64,000 nt of DNA from Owenia fusiformis (Eukaryota; Annelida; Polychaeta; Sabellida; Oweniidae), in the NCBI GenBank assembly GCA_903813345.2, contig CAIIXF020000009.1, positions 18,563,759 through 18,627,758 on the forward strand, in the 5' to 3' direction. The notes under the pieces were generated by a model that was given only the letters and a program-made list of their open reading frames with translations, did not search any database and was not told the DNA's origin. The translations under genes and the position numbers were made by a program. Of the stretch, positions 47,101 through 50,746 are shown piece after piece (the first letter of the stretch is position 1; each line of letters opens with the position of its first letter).

Positions 47101-49649
47101 AACCTGAACAAATTCCTGAACAGGAAAGTCAACCAATCGTTGATGAACAATTTGAATCTGAACAAATCCCAGAGCAGGAAAGGGAACCAGTTGTTCAGGA
47201 ACAATTTGAACCTGAACAAATTCCTGAGCAAGAAAGGGAACCAATTTTTGATGAACAATTTGAACCTGAACAAATCCCAGAACAGGAAAGTCGATCAATT
47301 GTTGATGAACAGATTGAGGCTGAACAAATTCCTGTGAAAGAGTCTGAACCATTTGTAGAATATCCATCAGAGCCAGAAATAACAACTGAAACTATCACTG
47401 GTGAACCAGAAACTGAAACATTTGAAGATGAATTTGAAGAAACTCTTCCTGATGGAACAGTAGTTACTCGAAAAGTCACACGTACAAGAACAGTGACTAA
47501 AGTAACCCAAAGAACCACAATGGAAGGATTTGAAGATGAATTTGAACCAGAAAGACCAGTTGAGGAACAGTTTGAACCTGAACAAATCACTGAACAGGAA
47601 AGTCGACCAATAGTTGAGGAACAGTTTGAACCTGAACAAATTCCTGAACAGGAAAGTCAACCAATCGTTGAGGAACAATTTGAGCCTGAACAAATTCCAG
47701 AGCAAGAAGGGGAACCAATTGTTGATGAACAATTTGAACCTGAACAAATCCCTAAACAGGAAAGTCAACCAATTGTTGAGGAACAATTTGAACCAGAGCA
47801 AATGCCTGAACAGGAAAGTCGACCAGTAGTTGAGGAACAATTTGAACCTGAACAAATTCCCGAGCAGGAAAGTCAACCAATTGTTGAGGAACAATTTGAA
47901 TCTGAACAAATCCCTGTTAGAGAAACTGAACCATTTGTAGAATATCCATCAGAGCCAGAAATTACAACAGAAACTATCACTGGTGAACCAGAAACTGAAA
48001 CATTTGAAGATGAATTTGAAGAAACATTACCTGATGGAACAGTAGTAACTCGAAAAGTCACACGCACAAGGACAGTGACTAAAGTAACTCAACGAACCAC
48101 AATGGAGGGACCTGAAGATGAGTTTGAACCAGAAAGACCAGTTGAGGAACAGTTTGAATCTGAACAAATTCCTGAGCAGGGAAGTCAACCAATAGTTGAT
48201 GAACAATTTGAACCTGAACAAATTCCCCAGCAAGAAAGGGAACCAGTTCTTGAGGAACAGTTTGAACCTGAGCAAATTCCTGAACAAGAAAGAGAACCAA
48301 TTGTTGATGAACAATTTGAATCTGAACGAATTCTTGAACAGGAAAGTCAACCTATTGTTGATGAAAAATTTGAATCTGAACAAATCCCTGAACAGGAAAG
48401 TCGACCAGTTGTTGATGAACAATTTGAATCTGAACAAATCCCCTTGAGAGAATCTGAACCATTGGAAGAATATCCATCAGAGCCAGAATTAACAACAGAA
48501 ACTATTACTGGTGAACCAGAAACTGAAACATTTGAAGATGAATTTGAAGAAACTCTTCCTGATGGAACAGTAGTAACTCGAAAAGTCACACGTACAAGAA
48601 CAGTGACTAAAGTAACGCAACGAACCACAATGGAAGGATTTGAAGACGAGTTTGAACCTGAAAGACAAGTTGAGGAACAATTTGAACCTGAACAAATTCC
48701 TGAACAGGAAAGTCAACCAATCGTTGATGAACAATTTGAACCTGAACAAATCCCTGAACAGGAAAGTCGACCAGTTGTTGAGGAACAATTCGAATCTGAA
48801 CAAATCCCCTTGAGAGAATCTGAACCATTGGAAGAATATCCAACAGAGCCAGAATTAACAACAGAAACTATTACTGGTGAACCAGAAACTGAAACATTTG
48901 AAGATGAATTTGAAGAAACTCTTCCTGATGGAACAGTAGTAACTCGAAAAGTCACACGTACAAGAACAGTGACTAAAGTAACGCAACGAACCACAATGGA
49001 AGGATTTGAAGACGAGTTTGAACCTGAAAGACAAGTTGAGGAACAATTTGAACCTGAACAAATTCCTGAACAGGAAAGTCAACCAATAATTGAGGAACAA
49101 TTTGAACCTGAACAAATGCCTGAACAGGAAAGTCAACCAATTATTGATGAACAATTTGAATCTGAACAAATCCCAAAGCAGGAAAGTCGACCAATAGTTG
49201 AGGAACAATTTGAATCTGAACAAATCCCAGAGCAGGAAAGTCAGCCAAAAGTTGATGAACAATTTGAGCCAGAGATAAAAACAGAAATAATCACTGGTGA
49301 ACCAGAAACTGAAACATTTGAAGATGAATTTGAAGAAACTCTTCCTGATGGCACAGTAGTAACTCGTAAGGTTACACGTACCAGAACAGTCACTAAAGTT
49401 ACAGAGCATACAACTGTAGAAGGCTTTGAAGATCAGTTTGAAAGTGAGAAAGAACAACCCATCGATGAGCAGTTGGAACTGACAGAGGTTCCTGCCGAGG
49501 AGAGCCAGCCTGTTGTTGAGGAGGAGGTTGCACCAGAAGCTGTTAAAGAAGAAGAGCTGTCTCCATATGCTGTTGAGCAAGTGCTAGACAATGAAGGCCT
49601 TGAAGAGGTTGTTAAAGATGCTCCGGAAGAAGGTATTAAGCATCATTAA
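2087..49649 (+). CDS. ANK: Ankyrin gene, 3' portion (multi-exon; spans introns)
   Basis: Overall gene model. Ankyrins are membrane-skeleton adaptors: ankyrin repeats bind membrane proteins, the first ZU5 domain binds beta-spectrin, and a UPA domain, death domain and variable tail follow. Here the order is four ankyrin repeats (the last of the usual 24), linker, ZU5-1 with the DAR motif ([10 protein letters not shown]), ZU5-2, UPA, death domain, then a very long repetitive tail. Every exon in the model has AG/GT borders and splice phases compatible with its neighbours (0,0,0,1,1,1,1,0,0,2,2,1,0,1,1,2,0,0,1,1,0,0,1 and then phase 1 throughout). Joined exons give about 2,980 residues. The first ~20 ankyrin repeats and the promoter lie upstream of the window. 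Invertebrate ankyrin-2/UNC-44-like genes also have giant tail exons. Exact boundaries and isoforms are inferred without transcripts. Confidence 0.93.
2138..2443 (+). repeat. Tandem triplication (102 bp) of exon 3' half plus splice donor
   Basis: The 102-bp unit starts at GCAGAGGTCC inside the ankyrin-repeat exon, crosses the donor, and continues about 54 bp into the intron. Copies start at 2138, 2240 and 2342. The second is essentially identical; the third has CGGACAAAG instead of CGAACAAAG and diverges at its 3' end. Potential donors therefore lie after 2185, 2287 and 2389. Reading on past the first donor meets an in-frame TGA within the intron part, so only the first donor gives a normal product. 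Confidence 0.92.
2444..4654 (+). other. Intron, no feature identified
   Basis: Continuation of the intron between ankyrin-repeat exons. Short degenerate repeats (agtccaatataacaat type) continue to about 2490, and there is a small duplication of 'atgatgtcatatcatgtttct' type sequence near 3826-3870. I see no coding or RNA gene. Confidence 0.6.
4655..5680 (+). mobile_element. Composite non-autonomous element (family X) with 12-bp TIRs
   Basis: It is bounded by perfect 12-bp terminal inverted repeats, ATCCCATCGAAC at 4655-4666 and GTTCGATGGGAT at 5669-5680. After the left end comes a CCGT/ACGT microsatellite (about 4696-4778). This is followed by at least three copies of a ~148-bp core (period from 'tagtggagcgattttg' at 5082, 5230 and 5377) containing AAAATGGCCGCC and its complement. 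There is no coding capacity. This architecture resembles the 'pearl'/CvE-type elements of bivalves, thought to be Helentron-related. An inverted relative is at 57360-57650. Confidence 0.72.
4696..4778. repeat. CCGT/ACGT microsatellite inside element X
   Basis: Interrupted runs of cgtc and cgta tetranucleotides, for example ccgtccgtccgtacgtacg. The run belongs to the composite element. Confidence 0.9.
5873..5971 (+). CDS. ANK: Ankyrin exon: ankyrin repeat (about repeat 22)
   Basis: This 99-bp, phase 0-0 exon encodes one repeat, [20 protein letters not shown] followed by [13 protein letters not shown]. The acceptor is ttattatag and the donor is CAAG|gtaaca. It corresponds to the repeat that reads GYTPLHVGCHYGN in vertebrate ankyrins. 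Confidence 0.95.
6340..6800 (+). repeat. Intronic degenerate repeats with a decayed duplicate of the next exon's 5' end
   Basis: This intron is filled with degenerate 'gtaacacagtttcc' and 'ccatagtaac' motifs. A block at about 6656-6724 duplicates the region at 6771-6840. It includes a splice acceptor (ctgtttttag ending at 6700) and the start of an ankyrin exon (cttggctatacccacttcac). The duplicate has lost one base (ACCCAC for ACCCCAC), so the repeat frame is broken after a few codons. Confidence 0.75.
6814..6912 (+). CDS. ANK: Ankyrin exon: ankyrin repeat (about repeat 23)
   Basis: This 99-bp, phase 0-0 exon encodes [14 protein letters not shown], then [19 protein letters not shown]. It is strongly matched to the [13 protein letters not shown] repeat of ankyrins. 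The acceptor is gtgttttag and the donor is AAT|gtgagt. Confidence 0.95.
7078..7255 (+). CDS. ANK: Ankyrin exon: last ankyrin repeat and start of linker
   Basis: This 178-bp exon (phase 0 to 1) encodes [20 protein letters not shown], which is the capping ankyrin repeat. A threonine run and the linker [17 protein letters not shown] and TDSEDEG follow, as in other ankyrins (VPETMNEVLDMSDDE in vertebrates). The acceptor is gtttgtag and the donor is GGAG|gtgggt. Confidence 0.95.
7439..7450 (+). CDS. ANK: Possible 12-nt microexon in ankyrin linker
   Basis: A T-rich tract ending in tattattag is followed by 12 bases (aacatggcgtag) and gtagaa. The length keeps phase 1 on both sides and would add four residues reading EHGV after the preceding split codon. 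It lies in the linker that is alternatively spliced in other ankyrins. The donor is weak and the exon is too short to judge by coding content. Confidence 0.3.
   Translation, partial: NMA
8284..8343 (+). CDS. ANK: Ankyrin cassette exon, 60 nt (linker)
   Basis: A 60-bp, phase 1-1 segment between tttttgttcag and gtatgt is open in the required frame and encodes [20 protein letters not shown], a basic, serine-rich stretch. It can be included or skipped without changing frame, so it is likely a cassette exon. I recognise no domain. The borders are good but the support is only phase and openness. Confidence 0.6.
9320..9436 (+). CDS. ANK: Ankyrin cassette exon, 117 nt (linker)
   Basis: This 117-bp, phase 1-1 exon (acceptor atctaccag, donor GAGA|gtaaga) encodes [20 protein letters not shown] followed by [19 protein letters not shown]. 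Its codon use looks coding and it is GC-richer than the flanking intron. It sits between the ankyrin repeats and the ZU5 domain. No domain is recognised. Confidence 0.75.
9437..11503 (+). other. Intron, no feature identified
   Basis: AT-rich intron. There is a short duplication of 'actagtggttactatggtta' near 11101-11155. No exon or RNA gene was seen. Confidence 0.6.
11504..11601 (+). CDS. ANK: Ankyrin exon: linker (GEDxxL..MADDS)
   Basis: This 98-bp exon (phase 1 to 0) encodes [20 protein letters not shown], then [13 protein letters not shown]. It matches the conserved linker pattern GEDxMTGDxxKYL...LGDDSL of ankyrins. The acceptor is caattttag and the donor is TAAG|gtaatg. Confidence 0.9.
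12415..12540 (+). CDS. ANK: Ankyrin exon: linker before ZU5
   Basis: This 126-bp, phase 0-0 exon encodes [20 protein letters not shown], followed by [20 protein letters not shown] and YQ. It has good borders (ttgttttag, CCAG|gtatag). It is serine/tyrosine-rich and probably disordered. It could be skipped without a frame change. Confidence 0.85.
12965..13175 (+). repeat. Dispersed repeat (family R), copy 1
   Basis: This segment is clearly related, in the same orientation, to 63681-64000: 'ttctaaaaatcac', 'ggaaaactaaag', 'ttgggagaatttaaac' and 'tttataacatat.gtgaatctt' recur in order. It carries an extra 'aagaatggttaccattctta' palindrome that the distal copies lack. Confidence 0.8.
13679..13902 (+). 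CDS. ANK: Ankyrin exon: linker leading into ZU5-1
   Basis: This 224-bp exon (phase 0 to 2) encodes [20 protein letters not shown] through [16 protein letters not shown]. The end matches the stretch just before [13 protein letters not shown] in ankyrins. The middle contains [17 protein letters not shown], a possible basic phosphorylation site (RRRAESS), which is inference. Confidence 0.92.
14185..15290 (-). mobile_element. Degenerate Tc1/mariner-type element with ~390-bp TIRs
   Basis: The ends are CAGGGTGGGCC at 14185 and GGCCCACCCTG ending at 15290, flanked by TA on both sides (TA target duplication). The left ~390 bp (to about 14570) is an inverted copy of the right ~400 bp (from about 14885), with mismatches. 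The centre, read on the - strand, resembles the C-terminal part of a Tc1/mariner-like transposase: [22 protein letters not shown] and HLEQL (compare PNSPDLNPCDY-type motifs). It is interrupted by stops, so it is a dead or MITE-like copy inside the ankyrin intron. Confidence 0.8.
15293..16965 (+). other. Intron, no feature identified
   Basis: AT-rich remainder of the intron ahead of ZU5-1. No exon is recognised. The open frame at 16459-16650 lacks coding character. Confidence 0.6.
16966..17190 (+). CDS. ANK: Ankyrin exon: ZU5-1 (spectrin-binding), N-terminal part
   Basis: This 225-bp, phase 2-2 exon encodes [20 protein letters not shown], then [36 protein letters not shown] and HGAQFLG. This is the start of the first ZU5 domain. 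The DAR triplet, which in vertebrate ankyrins is required for beta-spectrin binding, is present. The acceptor is gatttcag and the donor is TTGG|gtaact. Confidence 0.97.
17388..17542 (+). CDS. ANK: Ankyrin exon: ZU5-1, C-terminal part
   Basis: This 155-bp exon (phase 2 to 1) encodes [37 protein letters not shown] and then [15 protein letters not shown], closing ZU5-1. Two donors 6 bp apart (GAAG|gtgaag and GAAG|gtgatt) both leave phase 1. Use of the second would end the exon at 17548 and insert two residues (GE). Confidence 0.96.
17549..19282 (+). other. Intron, no feature identified
   Basis: AT-rich intron. A pseudo-acceptor (aatttacag at about 19172) leads to an immediate in-frame stop and is probably unused. 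Nothing else was recognised. Confidence 0.6.
19283..19494 (+). CDS. ANK: Ankyrin exon: ZU5-2, N-terminal part
   Basis: This 212-bp exon (phase 1 to 0) encodes [59 protein letters not shown] and [12 protein letters not shown]. The FPQYFA..SR and EGG.LSST motifs identify the second ZU5 domain of ankyrins. The acceptor is gcattgtag and the donor is GCAG|gtatga. Confidence 0.97.
19663..19867 (+). CDS. ANK: Ankyrin exon: ZU5-2, middle part
   Basis: This 205-bp exon (phase 0 to 1) encodes [59 protein letters not shown] and [10 protein letters not shown]. It is typical of ZU5-2. The [17 protein letters not shown] wording is what I associate with lophotrochozoan ankyrins. Confidence 0.97.
20756..20779 (+). 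CDS. ANK: Ankyrin 24-nt microexon in ZU5-2
   Basis: A strong polypyrimidine acceptor (ccaattttttgcag) is followed by 24 bases and gtattg. The exon is phase 1-1 and inserts GGSSQSKL between SIPG and GGTSPAEW. At this position vertebrate ankyrins read directly from SITG into GTSPAQW. Removing it keeps the frame, so it is probably an alternatively spliced microexon. Support is phase, open frame, splice quality and exact placement at the domain loop. Confidence 0.72.
   Translation, partial: EGAANQN
20780..23248 (+). other. Intron with a MITE-like element
   Basis: AT-rich intron. Besides the inverted-repeat element at 21445-21930 and part of a dispersed repeat (gagaaataagcaaggaataaa near 22845), I see no exon. 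A direct 'taaggtcattaaaattgaattt' triplication lies near 22213-22280. Confidence 0.6.
21445..21930. mobile_element. MITE-like inverted-repeat element
   Basis: AGAGGTTAAG at 21445-21454 is mirrored by CTTAACCTCT at 21921-21930. Imperfect inverted repeats continue inward for about 50 bp (accgta, caaaacg, aacgtat). The interior has no coding capacity. Its local composition is slightly GC-richer than the surrounding intron. The superfamily and target duplication are unclear. Confidence 0.6.
23249..23345 (+). CDS. ANK: Ankyrin exon: ZU5-2, C-terminal part
   Basis: This 97-bp exon (phase 1 to 2) encodes [20 protein letters not shown] and [13 protein letters not shown], which ends ZU5-2. The acceptor is gcttatag and the donor is CAAG|gtatgt. 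Confidence 0.97.
23669..23897 (+). CDS. ANK: Ankyrin exon: UPA domain, N-terminal part
   Basis: This 229-bp exon (phase 2 to 0) encodes [60 protein letters not shown] and [10 protein letters not shown]. These are the hallmark UPA residues found in ankyrins, with relatives in UNC5 and PIDD. The junction with the previous exon splits an arginine codon. Confidence 0.97.
24760..24860 (+). repeat. Dispersed repeat family S (copy)
   Basis: Contains 'attagcgaggaataaa', 'ggcatgtag', 'aaattgtagagaaatg' and 'attagacactttattcaaattt' in that order. Related degraded copies lie near 22840, 33600, 35260, 36490, 44700 and 50380. This may be a SINE-like or other short repeat. I saw no tRNA-like promoter boxes. 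Confidence 0.55.
26150..26520. repeat. Degenerate tandem repeat
   Basis: 'gaattcattcataa.gaataac' recurs about every 80-125 bp, beginning near 26155, 26279, 26364 and 26444, interspersed with 'taacatatagtgtaaata'. It is not coding. Confidence 0.6.
27237..27488 (+). CDS. ANK: Ankyrin exon: UPA domain, C-terminal part
   Basis: This 252-bp, phase 0-0 exon encodes [60 protein letters not shown] and [15 protein letters not shown]. The family motifs LEGKPxxVxxxGNLxPxTKxG, FRENRLPF and PxxxICNLNxxLP are intact. Confidence 0.97.
27861..28137 (+). CDS. ANK: Ankyrin exon: acidic linker and death domain start
   Basis: This 277-bp exon (phase 0 to 1) begins with the charged helical linker [20 protein letters not shown]. 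It continues into the death domain: [36 protein letters not shown] and [18 protein letters not shown]. The W-x-x-LAREL and LQLWVQKEG motifs are diagnostic of the ankyrin death domain. Confidence 0.96.
28384..28518 (+). CDS. ANK: Ankyrin exon: death domain end
   Basis: This 135-bp, phase 1-1 exon encodes [20 protein letters not shown] and then [20 protein letters not shown]. The first half is the last death-domain helix region (compare DALTSVLTKINRIDIV in vertebrates). The remainder starts the variable tail. Confidence 0.93.
28673..28773 (+). CDS. ANK: Ankyrin exon: tail
   Basis: This 101-bp exon (phase 1 to 0) encodes [20 protein letters not shown], then [14 protein letters not shown]. It has a strong donor, AAA|gtaagt. 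No domain; it is the beginning of the isoform-variable tail. Confidence 0.85.
29780..29800 (+). CDS. ANK: Ankyrin 21-nt microexon
   Basis: A long pyrimidine tract (gcttttttgctccatgtag) precedes 21 bases, followed by the good donor GGAG|gtgaga. Phase 0-0; it encodes NLEDIGE. It fits between flanking phase-0 exon ends, so it can be skipped without changing frame. Confidence 0.7.
29801..30796 (+). other. Intron with X-box-like sites and ATTCCATAG repeats
   Basis: Contains GTTGCTATGGTAAC (29901-29914) and GTTACTATGGCAAC (30016-30029), which match the RFX X-box pattern. Degenerate repeats of 'attccatagtattcc' run from about 30560 to 30790. A possible 28-bp exon at 30307-30334 breaks the frame. 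Confidence 0.6.
30560..30790. repeat. Degenerate 'attccatagt(g/a)ttcc' tandem repeat
   Basis: Short units of about 15-30 bp containing ttccata, tgttcc and ccttatt recur irregularly across the segment. Confidence 0.6.
30797..30854 (+). CDS. ANK: Ankyrin exon: acidic tail
   Basis: This 58-bp exon (phase 0 to 1) encodes [20 protein letters not shown]. It is acidic and serine-rich. The acceptor is tttaccag and the donor is CCAG|gtgaga. Confidence 0.85.
31056..31147. repeat. 23-bp minisatellite, 4 copies
   Basis: The unit starting AATCTCTTTGTATTTCTC repeats four times with a 23-bp period, with one T-to-G change in the third copy. The antisense open frame over it is a repeat artefact. Confidence 0.92.
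31148..32115 (+). other. Intron, no feature identified
   Basis: AT-rich intron with short 'tttattcatgtatgtgtaa' repeats near 31300. No exon was recognised before 32116. Confidence 0.6.
32116..32325 (+). CDS. ANK: Ankyrin exon: tail with amphipathic segment
   Basis: This 210-bp, phase 1-1 exon encodes [40 protein letters not shown] and [20 protein letters not shown]. The [21 protein letters not shown] part resembles the conserved ankyrin tail segment VIDYLTNDIGSSSLTNLKYKFE of vertebrate ankyrins, so it is probably functional. The donor gtaccc is weak but in phase. Confidence 0.88.
32472..32578 (+). CDS. ANK: Candidate alternative terminal exon (basic C-terminus)
   Basis: After an acceptor (gaaatttag), the phase-1 frame encodes [20 protein letters not shown] and [15 protein letters not shown], then TGA at 32576-32578. 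There is no usable donor before the stop. If used, it ends the protein with a short, very basic tail instead of the long acidic tail. AATAAA occurs only about 1 kb downstream (near 33625), so 3' end formation is uncertain. Confidence 0.35.
33773..33805. repeat. Hairpin, 13-bp stem CATGGGCTTTCAA
   Basis: CATGGGCTTTCAA and TTGAAAGCCCATG are separated by 7 nt. The same stem forms the palindrome at 35156-35191. Confidence 0.88.
33961..34300. repeat. 20-bp minisatellite, 17 copies
   Basis: The unit AAAGCTGTACATGTCAGTAT repeats with an exact 20-bp period. Copies tend to alternate between a 'GTACATGTCAG' form and a 'GCAC(A/T)TTTCAG' form, giving a loose 40-bp higher-order period. Confidence 0.95.
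34740..34889 (+). CDS. ANK: Ankyrin exon: acidic/methionine-rich tail
   Basis: This 150-bp, phase 1-1 exon encodes [40 protein letters not shown] and [11 protein letters not shown]. The acceptor is gttttacag and the donor is AAAG|gtacat. It is a disordered tail; MxMD repeats are visible. Confidence 0.87.
34890..36054 (+). other. Intron with palindrome and degenerate repeats
   Basis: Contains the perfect palindrome at 35156-35191 and degenerate 'tctgagtgaagcctttatt' repeats at about 35535-35650. No exon was seen. Confidence 0.6.
35156..35191. repeat. 36-bp perfect palindrome
   Basis: AACCATGGGCTTTCAACT is followed directly by its own reverse complement with no spacer. The pairing nearly extends further (GTTT/TAAC with one mismatch). 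Confidence 0.95.
36055..36126 (+). CDS. ANK: Ankyrin exon: basic, proline-rich tail
   Basis: This 72-bp, phase 1-1 exon encodes [20 protein letters not shown] and SAVEG. The acceptor is gtgttacag and the donor is GAAG|gtacat. The TPPPSP motif could be an SH3-like or proline-directed kinase site (inference). Confidence 0.85.
36127..37717 (+). other. Intron with small tandem repeat
   Basis: AT-rich. Contains a 19-bp tandem repeat (TTTGAGTATTACCTTATAC) at 37081-37138 and a degraded family-S repeat near 36470-36545. No exon was seen. Confidence 0.6.
37718..37849 (+). CDS. ANK: Ankyrin exon: single diverged charged module
   Basis: This 132-bp, phase 1-1 exon encodes [20 protein letters not shown] and [20 protein letters not shown], then KVVEG. 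It has the same layout as the modules in the large exons: acidic lead, xxDGxxV turn, then alternating basic/beta-branched RKVTxKxKKV, then VEG. It may therefore be a relic or founder of the amplified module. The acceptor (acatataag) is rather poor. Confidence 0.85.
38124..38167 (+). CDS. ANK: Candidate alternative terminal exon (short C-terminus)
   Basis: A very strong polypyrimidine acceptor (gtcttctgcttctttttcag) leads in phase 1 to [14 protein letters not shown] and then TAA (38165-38167). If used, it ends the protein just after the first charged module. No AATAAA was seen nearby, and the coding part is too short to judge from composition. Confidence 0.35.
38168..39452 (+). other. Intron with tcatgatgtcac minisatellite
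   Basis: AT-rich intron whose main feature is the repeat at 38830-39170. No exon was seen. Confidence 0.6.
38830..39170. repeat. ~20-bp 'ttcatgatgtcacatttgta' minisatellite
   Basis: Degenerate units of about 20-22 bp built on 'ttcatgatgt(c/t)ac' repeat across the segment. Part forms a larger unit of about 60-80 bp. The open frame through it is a consequence of the repeat. Confidence 0.88.
39453..39554 (+). CDS. ANK: Ankyrin exon: acidic tail
   Basis: This 102-bp, phase 1-1 exon encodes [20 protein letters not shown] and [15 protein letters not shown]. The acceptor is gtacttctag and the donor is AAAG|gtacac. It is acidic and helix-prone, with no recognised domain. Confidence 0.88.
39555..42933 (+). 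other. Intron, no supported exon
   Basis: AT-rich. An open frame of 133 codons at 41056-41457 is hydrophobic and lacks splice or family support. A short TIR-like pair (tacagggtgtc at about 41300, gacactctgta at about 41382) may be a tiny MITE. Small 'gtatgagtatagatactcat' inverted repeats lie near 42015-42075. Confidence 0.55.
42934..44343 (+). CDS. ANK: Ankyrin large exon 1: diverged charged modules
   Basis: This 1,410-bp, phase 1-1 exon (470 codons) starts after atttacag and ends at AAAG|gtagta. It is very acidic, E/P-rich and probably disordered. It contains about five diverged copies of the charged module: [75 protein letters not shown] and [18 protein letters not shown]. Between the first two are three to four ~22-residue units of [20 protein letters not shown] type. 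If the donor is ignored, the frame runs seven more codons to TGA at 44364-44366. The modules are much more diverged from each other than those of the next exon, so they are older. Function is inferred: a long flexible tail presenting multiple binding modules. Confidence 0.93.
44344..44366 (+). other. In-frame extension past donor to stop (possible alternative 3' end)
   Basis: If the intron after 44343 is retained, the protein ends KGSKESEV. The last residues, S-E-V, fit a class I PDZ ligand (S/T-x-hydrophobic). Whether transcripts end here is unknown. Confidence 0.3.
44367..45888 (+). other. Intron, family-S repeat copy, no exon
   Basis: AT-rich. A copy of the 'gcgaggaataa...aggcatgtag' repeat is at about 44700-44790. 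No coding sequence was seen. Confidence 0.6.
45889..49649 (+). CDS. ANK: Ankyrin large exon 2: eight charged modules and 32 acidic 18-mers
   Basis: Enters in phase 1 after taatatag. The frame stays open for 1,253 codons to TAA at 49647-49649. After a unique acidic lead it has eight copies of a ~57-residue module ([39 protein letters not shown], then [17 protein letters not shown]). They are separated by runs of an 18-residue unit ([18 protein letters not shown]) and an 11-residue spacer ([11 protein letters not shown]). The GEPETET codons start at 46140, 46506, 46926, 47400, 47982, 48510, 48876 and 49296. The spacings fit 366 + 54n bp (n = 0,1,2,4,3,0,1), so runs hold 3,4,5,7,6,3,4 units (32 full). 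Copies are nearly identical at DNA level. A unique acidic end follows ([20 protein letters not shown]). A weak in-phase donor at 49632 (GAAG|gtatta) could instead splice onward. Confidence 0.94.
46130..49430 (+). repeat. Two-tier coding tandem repeat (57-aa module plus 54-bp unit)
   Basis: Nested array inside the last ankyrin exon: module-to-module distances of 366, 420, 474, 582, 528, 366 and 420 bp, each differing by multiples of 54 bp. Modules 2, 3, 6 and 7 are almost identical over more than 150 bp, which points to recent duplication or gene conversion. The outer modules (1 and especially 8) are more diverged. Confidence 0.95.
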
Positions 49650-50640
49650 GTGCATGTATATCCTGCTTACAATCAACCCAACATTTGACTCATCTGAACA
49701 TTTCTTAGACTTCCATTTGACCATCCTAGGAATGCTAACATTGACATCCTGCTTAACATTGACATCCATCTAATGTTGACATCTGTCTAACAGGTTCCTC
49801 TGTCATTTATTATCCAGGAAAAGAAACATCCCTGCTTTATCATACTAAGTGTATTTTCACCATCACACTGCCATACAAGGCTTCAGGAACATATTTATTT
49901 TGCTTATATATTTTTTATTTATTTTGTATTTTTGACTGCGGAAAAATAACTGAACACTCATCATATCGTGTTGAAATGTTGGAGTGTTACAGAAAAGCTC
50001 ATAGAAGTGGGGTTATTTATTGAAAAATATCTTGTTTCAAAAATTTATAATGATGTTTTTGCAACAACTTTTGGTTCTATAGAAATCAGCTATTTCCATA
50101 TTTCTTACTATCAAAAATGATATTTAAATTATGATCGTTGTAAAATTTTGAACAAGATTGCTTATTTTATGCTTAACATAAAATCTTCATATTTTTGTGA
50201 CATGGTTTCCAGAAATAAATTAGTAACCATCACTTAATTTCTGGACAGCCTGTATTGCATCATACAGACACAATTATGATAACAATCAAAACGTAATACA
50301 TGTATAACAGAGCCATCTACATTAATACATTAACAAAGTGTCACTTGGTCAACTTTAGAAATCCAAAATAGAATGGACATCAGAATAAATAAGCAAGGAC
50401 TAAGAGTAAACAACATGGATTTGATTCTCTAATTTGAAGAAATAAATCTTAAAATCATATATACAGGGTGTCACAGATAAATACCAAGAATTAAACATGA
50501 CCAAATGCCATTTTAATTACTGAATTTCACCTAAAATCATATTTTTTATAAACAGATACTATTATTTATTATAGATGAGTTATGCATGGCTTTCATAGAT
50601 ATGTTCATCAAACTAAACATCATTTGTTACTTTTAAATCT
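49650..50640 (+). other. Presumed 3' UTR and convergent intergenic DNA
   Basis: AT-rich and non-coding. Includes 'acattgacatcc' short repeats near 49730-49790 and a family-S fragment near 50380. A 'tacagggtgtcac' MITE-end-like motif is at about 50463. Confidence 0.55.
50214..50219 (+). terminator. Putative polyadenylation signal of ankyrin gene
   Basis: An AATAAA hexamer about 565 bp downstream of the TAA at 49647. It is the first clear one after the stop; another AATAAA lies near 50382. It cannot be confirmed without transcripts. Confidence 0.35.
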
Positions 50641-50746
50641 GTTAATATATTTATTTATTTATGTGTATACACAATATGTTCATAGTTCTAACATGACTCT
50701 GCAATAGGAGTTAGCGTAAAACTTGCTGAAGATTTTTACCTACATC

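Noticed and set aside
46064-49580. Many long antisense and alternate-frame open frames (up to 241 codons) over the last ankyrin exon
   Set aside because: They are shadows of the codon-periodic coding repeat. The same lack of stops recurs in every module, and the peptides are low-complexity serine/valine or phenylalanine/leucine runs.
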